In this document: positions 1-5,836 of the stretch, piece after piece
Layout: every line of letters starts with the position of its first letter
How positions within the stretch are numbered: the first letter of the stretch is position 1
Assembly: GCA_903839585.1 (NCBI GenBank)
Contig: CAIMCU010000174.1
Coordinates: 1 to 5,836 of the forward strand
From: an uncultured Actinomycetes bacterium
GTDB taxonomy: Bacteria; Actinomycetota; Actinomycetes; Nanopelagicales; Nanopelagicaceae
Direction: 5' to 3'
Length of the DNA stretch: 5,836 nt
The notes under the pieces: generated by a model
Databases searched by the model: none
The model's input: only the letters and a program-made list of their open reading frames with translations
Told to the model about the DNA's origin: nothing
Position numbers and translations under genes: made by a program

Positions 1-1
1 A

Positions 2-21
2 AGCGTTCCAGCGGCCGAATA

Positions 22-22
<1 letters not shown>
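2..22 (+). CDS. 3' end of an upstream gene, probably polynucleotide phosphorylase (partial)
   Basis: The frame starting at base 2 reads SVPAAE and then stops at TAA (20-22). The last A of that stop is the first base of the following ATG, giving a TAATG junction typical of translationally coupled genes. Six residues cannot identify a protein. The suggestion that this is pnp comes only from gene order: in many actinobacteria pnp lies directly upstream of an M16 peptidase gene and dapB. That a gene ends here is fairly likely; its identity is inference. Confidence 0.45.
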
Positions 23-2045
<2,023 letters not shown>

Positions 2046-2051
2046 AGGGAG
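2046..2051 (+). promoter_or_regulatory. Ribosome binding site for the mycoredoxin-like gene
   Basis: AGGGAG sits in the 12-bp gap after the dapB TAG and ends 6 nt before the ATG at 2058. This is good spacing and supports that start and co-expression with dapB. Confidence 0.6.
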
Positions 2052-2057
2052 AAGAAG

Positions 2058-2315
2058 ATGAGTAAAGATCAAATCACTATGTATGGCGCTGACTGGTGCG
2101 GTGACTGCCGTCGCTCAAAGAGACTCCTCGAAGAGCTAGAGGTTGAGTACACGCTTATCGATGTAGATGCTGACTTATCTGCTGCAGATAAGGTGATTGA
2201 GATAAATGGGGGAGCAAAGTCCATCCCGGTTATTGTCTTTAGTGATGGAACCCACCTCACCGAGCCTTCAGATAATGACTTGAAGGCTAAGCTTCAATCA
2301 CTTTCCATTATCTAA
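2058..2315 (+). CDS. Mycoredoxin/glutaredoxin-like thiol oxidoreductase
   Basis: This small 85-residue protein has a single thioredoxin-like fold of the glutaredoxin class. Strand 1 (ITMYGAD) leads into the redox motif C14-G-D-C17, preceded by W13. The cis-proline loop is SIP (P57), and N50-G51-G52 and D63-G64 follow the pattern of actinobacterial mycoredoxin-1 proteins, which reduce mixed disulfides between proteins and mycothiol. As I recall it, the C-terminal half resembles the M. tuberculosis mycoredoxin closely (NGG, then a cis-Pro, then DG.xLT.PS and KAKL). Mycoredoxin-1 usually has CGYC; here the third position of the motif is Asp. Whether it uses mycothiol or another thiol cannot be told from sequence. 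It has no signal peptide and is presumably cytoplasmic. It follows dapB by 12 bp with its own ribosome binding site, and its TAA overlaps the azlD stop on the other strand by 4 bp. Confidence 0.82.
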   Translation: MSKDQITMYGADWCGDCRRSKRLLEELEVEYTLIDVDADLSAADKVIEINGGAKSIPVIVFSDGTHLTEPSDNDLKAKLQSLSII

Positions 2316-2620
2316 CCTAAGTGGAAGATCGCTGCAGAGGTTGCAGCAGCACCAATTACAACGATAGGAAATGGTGCCTTTAATAGCAGTGCGATAACAG
2401 CTACGCCTAACCCCGCCATGCGCTGGTCAATGATTATTGAGGCTTTGCCTGTAAAGCTTTGCACAGCAACTAAGGCACTCAAAAGCGCAATCGGTATGAG
2501 GGAATTGATACGCAATGCAGTTGGATTTGTTAGGTACTTTTCAGGAACCAAGTAACCTGCAAATCGAATGATGAAGACGAGAGCGCTCGTTATAAGCAGT
2601 GAAACCCAGAAGATACTCAT
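2312..2620 (-). CDS. azlD: AzlD family branched-chain amino acid transport subunit
   Basis: This is the small membrane partner of AzlC; together they form a predicted exporter of branched-chain amino acids (the BrnFE/AzlCD type). The protein is 102 residues, the usual AzlD length, and almost entirely hydrophobic, with about four membrane segments (roughly residues 3-22, 40-57, 66-81 and 84-100). Typical family features are R19 near the end of the first segment, P26, D65/R67 ahead of the third segment, and the PFPIVVIGAAATSA stretch (83-96). The same frame stays open upstream to an ATG at 2812, but that extension overlaps azlC and looks like a shadow. The ATG at 2620-2618 is preferred because it overlaps the azlC TGA as ATGA and has a good ribosome binding site. 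The gene ends with TAG at 2314-2312, overlapping the end of the mycoredoxin-like gene. Confidence 0.87.
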   Translation of the reverse strand: MSIFWVSLLITSALVFIIRFAGYLVPEKYLTNPTALRINSLIPIALLSALVAVQSFTGKASIIIDQRMAGLGVAVIALLLKAPFPIVVIGAAATSAAIFHLG

Positions 2621-3285
2621 CGCCGACCTCGCAATCCAAAAAGTACGGCCAGTACCGCTGTTGAAATAATCGGTACTCCAGCTGCTACAAAGGGGGTAAG
2701 CAAGAGCGCAAGGAGTGCAGCACAAACCGCTAAAGTGCGATCGCGGTTGTTTTGCATGCGAGGCCAGAGCAATCCGAGAAAGGCTGCCGGTACAGCAGCA
2801 TCTAATCCCCAAGCAGCAGGGTTACCCATGGCTTGCGCACTTAATGCACCCACGAGAGTAAAGAGGTTCCAAAAGAGATAGACGCCGACGCCGGTTAACC
2901 AAAAACCTTGTCGCATCTCGCGCTGACCTAGACGTTCCTGCGAGAGTGCCACACCTGTTGATTCATCGATTGTTACCTGCGCAGCAAGGATTTTCTTAAC
3001 CCCCTTTGCTTTGATGACAGGGGCCAATCGCAATCCATACAACATATTTCGGATACCTAAGAGTGAAGCTGTTGTCACCGCACTAACAACCGATCCGCCT
3101 GCCCCGATAACTCCGACCAGTGCAAACTGTGATGCGCCGGAAAAGGTTAGGAGTGAGATAAGACAGCTTTGCAAAACGCTAAAACCCGCAGCCACACTTG
3201 CAGCGCCAAAGGCCAACCCATAGGCGCCAACGGTTAGGGAGACGCTCAAAGATTGGGTAGCGGTGGCGCGGTTCACTCTAGACAC
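2617..3285 (-). CDS. azlC: AzlC family branched-chain amino acid permease, large subunit
   Basis: The 222-residue integral membrane protein belongs to the AzlC/BrnF family. With AzlD it is predicted to export branched-chain amino acids or analogues (the B. subtilis azl locus gives azaleucine resistance; C. glutamicum BrnFE exports Ile, Leu, Val and Met). Family marks are the glycine-rich first segment with AFGAAS (25-30), TFSGASQFA (47-55), the RNMLYGLRLAP stretch (79-89), the D107-E108 pair, and a polar loop (116-127) before the second membrane bundle, which includes FWN (138-140). About six membrane segments are visible. The start is uncertain: GTG at 3285 gives the full frame but has no Shine-Dalgarno, and a second GTG at 3276 would remove three residues. 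The gene overlaps azlD by 4 bp. The usual divergent Lrp-type regulator is absent from the window. It reads against all its neighbours, which suggests a separately controlled cassette. Confidence 0.9.
   Translation of the reverse strand: MSRVNRATATQSLSVSLTVGAYGLAFGAASVAAGFSVLQSCLISLLTFSGASQFALVGVIGAGGSVVSAVTTASLLGIRNMLYGLRLAPVIKAKGVKKILAAQVTIDESTGVALSQERLGQREMRQGFWLTGVGVYLFWNLFTLVGALSAQAMGNPAAWGLDAAVPAAFLGLLWPRMQNNRDRTLAVCAALLALLLTPFVAAGVPIISTAVLAVLFGLRGRR
2626..2630 (-). promoter_or_regulatory. Ribosome binding site deciding the azlD start
   Basis: On the minus strand GAGGT lies in the last codons of azlC, 5 nt before the ATG at 2620. It supports the 102-residue AzlD over the longer 166-residue reading frame. 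Confidence 0.5.
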
Positions 3286-3306
3286 GGGGACATTGTGCCG
3301 TAGATA
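3279..3306 (+). promoter_or_regulatory. Candidate sigma70-type promoter for thyX
   Basis: TAGACA (3279-3284) matches the -35 consensus TTGACA at five of six bases. After a 16-bp spacer comes TAGATA (3301-3306), a poor -10 with three of six matches. This would give an untranslated leader of about 30 nt that includes the thyX ribosome binding site. The -35 box would lie inside the start of azlC. The call is tentative; a second TAGATA (3329-3334) is too close to the ATG to fit as well. Confidence 0.25.
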
Positions 3307-3334
3307 TCCAAAGCCGCCACGCTCGGGCTAGATA

Positions 3335-3340
3335 AGGTGA
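3335..3340 (+). promoter_or_regulatory. Ribosome binding site for thyX
   Basis: AGGTGA, an exact match to the right part of the anti-Shine-Dalgarno complement, ends 4 nt before the ATG at 3345 and supports that start. Confidence 0.6.
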
Positions 3341-3344
3341 GACC

Positions 3345-4064
3345 ATGTCTGAACAAGTGATCTTCCGCGATGATGTAACCGTAGAGCTCGTAAAATCTAG
3401 TGCAAGCGATGCCGATGTCATCTGGGCTGCGAGGGTTTCTACAGCTGGCGAACAGTCAATGGATGAAATCGGCGAGGACCCTGCACGTTCAGCTGGATTG
3501 ATTAACTACTTGGCTAGAGAGCGTCATGGCTCTCCTTTTGAGCACACATCTATGACCTTCTTTGTGTCAGCACCAATCTTTGTCTTCCGTGAGTTCATGC
3601 GTCATCGCATCGCTTCTTACAATGAAGAAAGTGGACGCTACCGCGAACTCAAGCCGGTTTTTTACGTACCTGCAAAAGAGCGCAACCTTATTCAGGTTGG
3701 CAAGACGGGCGCATATACATTTGAACCCGGCACAAAGGAGCAGTACGAGCTAACTGTTAAAGCCATGAAAGATGCTTATGTAGTTGCATATGATAATTAT
3801 CAGAAGATGCTTGAAGCGGGAATTGCCCGTGAAGTAGCTCGCGCAGTTCTACCAGTAGCAACATACTCATCTATGTATGTGACTATGAATGCGCGTGCAC
3901 TTATGAACTTTTTATCACTGCGCACCTCGCGTGAAGGCTCCCATTTCCCAAGCTACCCACAGCGTGAAATTGAGATGGTTGCAGAGAAAATGGAAGCGGA
4001 ATTCGCAAAATTGATGCCGCTTACATACGGGGCGTTCGAGAAATCTGGACGAATCGCACCGTAA
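3345..4064 (+). CDS. thyX: Flavin-dependent thymidylate synthase
   Basis: ThyX converts dUMP to dTMP in the cytoplasm using methylene-tetrahydrofolate, FAD and NADPH, and regenerates tetrahydrofolate rather than dihydrofolate. The 239-residue protein has the diagnostic ThyX motif RHRIAS (86-91) followed by NEESGRY (93-99), which binds FAD and dUMP. The C-terminal catalytic region reads AREVARAVLP (161-170), then NARALMNFLSLR (182-193) and PQREIE (205-210); this is the pattern I recall for Streptomyces-type ThyX, ending in GRIAP. Active enzymes are tetramers with active sites at subunit interfaces. No truncation or lost residue is apparent. The start is supported by a ribosome binding site. 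It is the first gene of the downstream plus-strand group and is probably transcribed with dapA, 19 bp away. Whether the genome also has thyA cannot be seen. Confidence 0.97.
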   Translation: MSEQVIFRDDVTVELVKSSASDADVIWAARVSTAGEQSMDEIGEDPARSAGLINYLARERHGSPFEHTSMTFFVSAPIFVFREFMRHRIASYNEESGRYRELKPVFYVPAKERNLIQVGKTGAYTFEPGTKEQYELTVKAMKDAYVVAYDNYQKMLEAGIAREVARAVLPVATYSSMYVTMNARALMNFLSLRTSREGSHFPSYPQREIEMVAEKMEAEFAKLMPLTYGAFEKSGRIAP

Positions 4065-4083
4065 AACCGGTAAGGTTACGGGT

Positions 4084-4974
4084 ATGAAAATCGAGGCTCC
4101 ATTTGGACGCATGCTCACCGCCATGGTGACGCCGTTCAAAGATAATGGAGAGATCGACTGGGCTGGGATTGAGACTCTTGCCGATCACCTAGTTAAAACC
4201 GGCCATGATGGAATCGCTGTCAATGGAACCACTGGTGAGGCCCCAACAACTAAATCATCTGAGAAGATTGAGATTATTAAGGTTGTTAAGAAGGTAGTTG
4301 GGTCAAAGATAAAGATTCTTTCAGGTGCTGGCGATAATGAAACCGATTACTCAGTTAATCAGGCAAAGCGGGTGGCGGAAGCGGGCGCAGATGGTCTGCT
4401 CGTTGTCACTCCGTATTACAACAAACCACCACAAGCCGGAATCGAAGCGCACTTTAGAGCGGTGGCCGATGCAACCGATCTTCCGATGATGCTCTACGAC
4501 ATTCCAGGACGAACCGGCGTTGAGATTGAATCAGACACCATTGTTCGCCTCTTTGATCATCCCAGAATCGTTGCTCTCAAAGATGCAAAAGGAAACGTTG
4601 CTGCGACCTCTTGGGTAATTAAGCGCTGTGGCATCCCCGTTTACTCAGGTGATGACATTCTCAACCTGCCGCTACTTTCAGTCGGAGCCGTTGGCTTTGT
4701 CTCAGTTTGTGGTCACACAGTAGGAAGCGATCTTAAAGCGATGCTTAACGCTTGGTTTGCTGGGGACTCCCAAAAAGCTCTTGAGATTCATCAAAAACTA
4801 CTTCCAGTATTCACCGGAACCTTCCGCACACAAGGTGCAATTTTGACTAAGGCGGCCCTCAATATGATGGGCTTACCTGGCGGAACAACAAGGTTGCCAT
4901 TAGTTGATGCAACACCAGCACAGATCAAGCAGTTGCGCGAAGATCTCATTGCTGGTGGCGTTCCAATTAAGTAA
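4084..4974 (+). CDS. dapA: 4-hydroxy-tetrahydrodipicolinate synthase
   Basis: DapA condenses pyruvate with aspartate semialdehyde, the committed step of diaminopimelate/lysine synthesis. The 296-residue protein is a class I aldolase-type TIM barrel of normal length. K166 in VALKDA forms the Schiff base with pyruvate. Other catalytic residues align with the E. coli enzyme at a constant offset of five: T49 and T50 in GTTGE (48-52), Y112 in TPYYNKP, Y138 and R143 in YDIPGRTG (138-145). The GDD at 189-191 is also typical. The ATG start lies 19 bp after the thyX stop with only a weak AAGG (4072-4075) upstream. The stop TAA shares one base with the ATG of rnj. Lysine feedback sensitivity cannot be judged from sequence. 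DapB, the next enzyme in the pathway, is encoded upstream on the same strand. Confidence 0.97.
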   Translation: MKIEAPFGRMLTAMVTPFKDNGEIDWAGIETLADHLVKTGHDGIAVNGTTGEAPTTKSSEKIEIIKVVKKVVGSKIKILSGAGDNETDYSVNQAKRVAEAGADGLLVVTPYYNKPPQAGIEAHFRAVADATDLPMMLYDIPGRTGVEIESDTIVRLFDHPRIVALKDAKGNVAATSWVIKRCGIPVYSGDDILNLPLLSVGAVGFVSVCGHTVGSDLKAMLNAWFAGDSQKALEIHQKLLPVFTGTFRTQGAILTKAALNMMGLPGGTTRLPLVDATPAQIKQLREDLIAGGVPIK

Positions 4975-5836
4975 TGAACCATCCTCATCCTGGCTTAGGT
5001 ACACCAAGCAAACTTGCAAAAAACGCTCTGCGAATCGTCGCACTAGGCGGCTTAGCCGAAATCGGTCGCAATATGACCGTCTTTGAGTTAAACGGCAAGC
5101 TTCTTATCGTTGACTGTGGCGTTCTATTTCCTGAAGAGAATCAACCAGGCATCGATTTAATCCTCCCTGATTTTTCATACATTCGAGATCGTTTAGATGA
5201 TGTTGTTGGTTTGGTTTTAACGCACGGACATGAGGATCACATCGGTGCAACCCCTTACCTATTGCGCGAACGTGGTGATATTGCACTGTACGGATCTGCA
5301 TTAACCCTTGCATTAGTAAGTGCCAAGCTCAAGGAGCATCGAATCTCACCTCTGACACGTGAAGTTAAAGAGGGCATGCGCGAAGATATCGGACCATTTG
5401 AAGTTGAGTTTGTTGCTGTTAACCACTCGATTCCAGATGCTCTTGCCGTAGCTATCCATACCCCGGCCGGAACTGTTTTACACACCGGTGACTTTAAGAT
5501 GGATCAACTACCACTTGATGGACGAATTACAGATCTTCGTACCTTTGCCCGTCTCGGCGATGAAGGCGTAGATATCTTTCTGGTTGATTCAACCAACGCC
5601 GATGTGCCAGGTTTTACGCCTTCAGAGCGCGAGATCATGCCTGCGCTCAATCGTGTTATTTCATCGACTAAGCGCCGCGTTATCGTGGCTTCCTTTTCAT
5701 CACATGTACACCGCGTCCAACAGGTAATCGATACGGCTGCGCTAAACAATCGCAAGGTCTGCTTTATAGGCAGATCGATGGTTCGAAATATGAAGATCGC
5801 CGCAGATATGGGGTATCTCGAAGTTCCAGCGGGGAT
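4974..5836 (+). CDS. rnj: Ribonuclease J, N-terminal half (runs off the window end)
   Basis: The open frame starts at the ATG overlapping the dapA stop (TAATG) and stays open to the last base, giving 287 complete codons; the usual RNase J is about 555 aa, so roughly half is present. RNase J is a metallo-beta-lactamase/beta-CASP nuclease with endonuclease and 5'-3' exonuclease activity, used in mRNA decay and rRNA maturation. Visible motifs are LGGLAEIGRN (24-33), the zinc motif H84-G-H86-E-D88-H89, H151 in VNHSIPDA, D173 in HTGDFK (170-175), and the beta-CASP region with DSTNAD (205-210), SFSSHVHRVQQ (240-250) and GRSMVRNMK (266-274). These match actinobacterial RNase J closely, and all N-terminal metal ligands are present. 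No Shine-Dalgarno sits at a usable distance, so translation probably depends on reinitiation after dapA. The beta-CASP end, the rest of the beta-lactamase domain and the C-terminal domain lie beyond the window. Confidence 0.95.
   Translation, partial: MNHPHPGLGTPSKLAKNALRIVALGGLAEIGRNMTVFELNGKLLIVDCGVLFPEENQPGIDLILPDFSYIRDRLDDVVGLVLTHGHEDHIGATPYLLRERGDIALYGSALTLALVSAKLKEHRISPLTREVKEGMREDIGPFEVEFVAVNHSIPDALAVAIHTPAGTVLHTGDFKMDQLPLDGRITDLRTFARLGDEGVDIFLVDSTNADVPGFTPSEREIMPALNRVISSTKRRVIVASFSSHVHRVQQVIDTAALNNRKVCFIGRSMVRNMKIAADMGYLEVPAG

Noticed and set aside
2331..2347. GCTGCA/TGCAGC hairpin as an intrinsic terminator after the mycoredoxin-like gene
   Set aside because: The stem is only 6 bp, no T-run follows, and it encodes the conserved Ala-rich end of AzlD, so the repeat is adequately explained by coding constraint.
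2621..2812. A 64-residue N-terminal extension of AzlD in the same open frame on the minus strand
   Set aside because: It lies wholly within azlC in another frame, is rich in Cys and Ser and does not resemble AzlD. A well-placed ribosome binding site and the ATGA overlap support the start at 2620.
3011..3223. A plus-strand open frame of 70 codons inside azlC
   Set aside because: It is antisense to the conserved AzlC core, is Pro/Ala/Thr-rich and has no ribosome binding site evident.
3329..3334. TAGATA just upstream of thyX as its -10 box
   Set aside because: Transcription would begin about 4 nt before the ATG and exclude the good AGGTGA ribosome binding site, and no -35 lies at the right distance.
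2312..3344. Mobile element boundaries around the reversed azlCD pair
   Set aside because: No terminal inverted repeats, target duplications, transposase remnant or tRNA were seen at either side.
5104..5755. Three minus-strand open frames across the RNase J gene
   Set aside because: All are antisense to conserved RNase J motifs, show no family resemblance, and overlap one another or end arbitrarily.

Overview
The window is ordinary, densely packed bacterial chromosome from an actinobacterium. The gene set and order are: probable pnp end, M16B peptidase, dapB, mycoredoxin-like gene, azlD/azlC on the opposite strand, thyX, dapA, rnj. This matches the actinobacterial pnp-pepR-dapB-thyX-dapA-rnj neighbourhood. 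The protein sequences fit that origin: the DapB is 245 aa, the ThyX has a Streptomyces-like C-terminus, the small redox protein resembles mycobacterial mycoredoxin, and RNase J has the actinobacterial N-terminal pattern. Base composition looks moderate rather than GC-rich, which suggests a small-genome or freshwater lineage such as Nanopelagicales (acI). That placement is inference, not something the sequence proves.

Layout. Positions 1-22 hold the last codons of an upstream gene, probably pnp, whose TAA shares one base with the next ATG. Positions 22-2315 carry three plus-strand genes (peptidase, dapB, mycoredoxin-like) joined by a 4-bp overlap and a 12-bp gap, so they are probably one transcript. 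Positions 2312-3285 carry azlC and azlD on the minus strand, read azlC then azlD, overlapping by 4 bp and meeting the mycoredoxin gene tail to tail with overlapping stop codons. A 59-bp divergent gap (3286-3344) must hold the start signals for azlC and thyX. From 3345 to the end, thyX, dapA and rnj follow on the plus strand, with a 19-bp gap and then a 1-bp overlap. The rnj gene is cut by the window edge.

How the genes fit together. DapA and DapB catalyse consecutive steps of diaminopimelate/lysine synthesis, which feeds peptidoglycan and protein. ThyX makes dTMP. RNase J and the probable PNPase are RNA-decay enzymes at the two flanks. AzlCD is a predicted branched-chain amino acid exporter, and the mycoredoxin-like protein is a thiol oxidoreductase. 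There is no gene-free stretch over 300 bases and no tRNA, rRNA, CRISPR, insertion sequence or phage gene.

I looked for an undescribed system and did not find one. The least ordinary points are the reversed azlCD cassette inside a co-directional housekeeping cluster, the tail-to-tail stop overlap, the CGDC active site of the small redox protein and the compact divergent start region.
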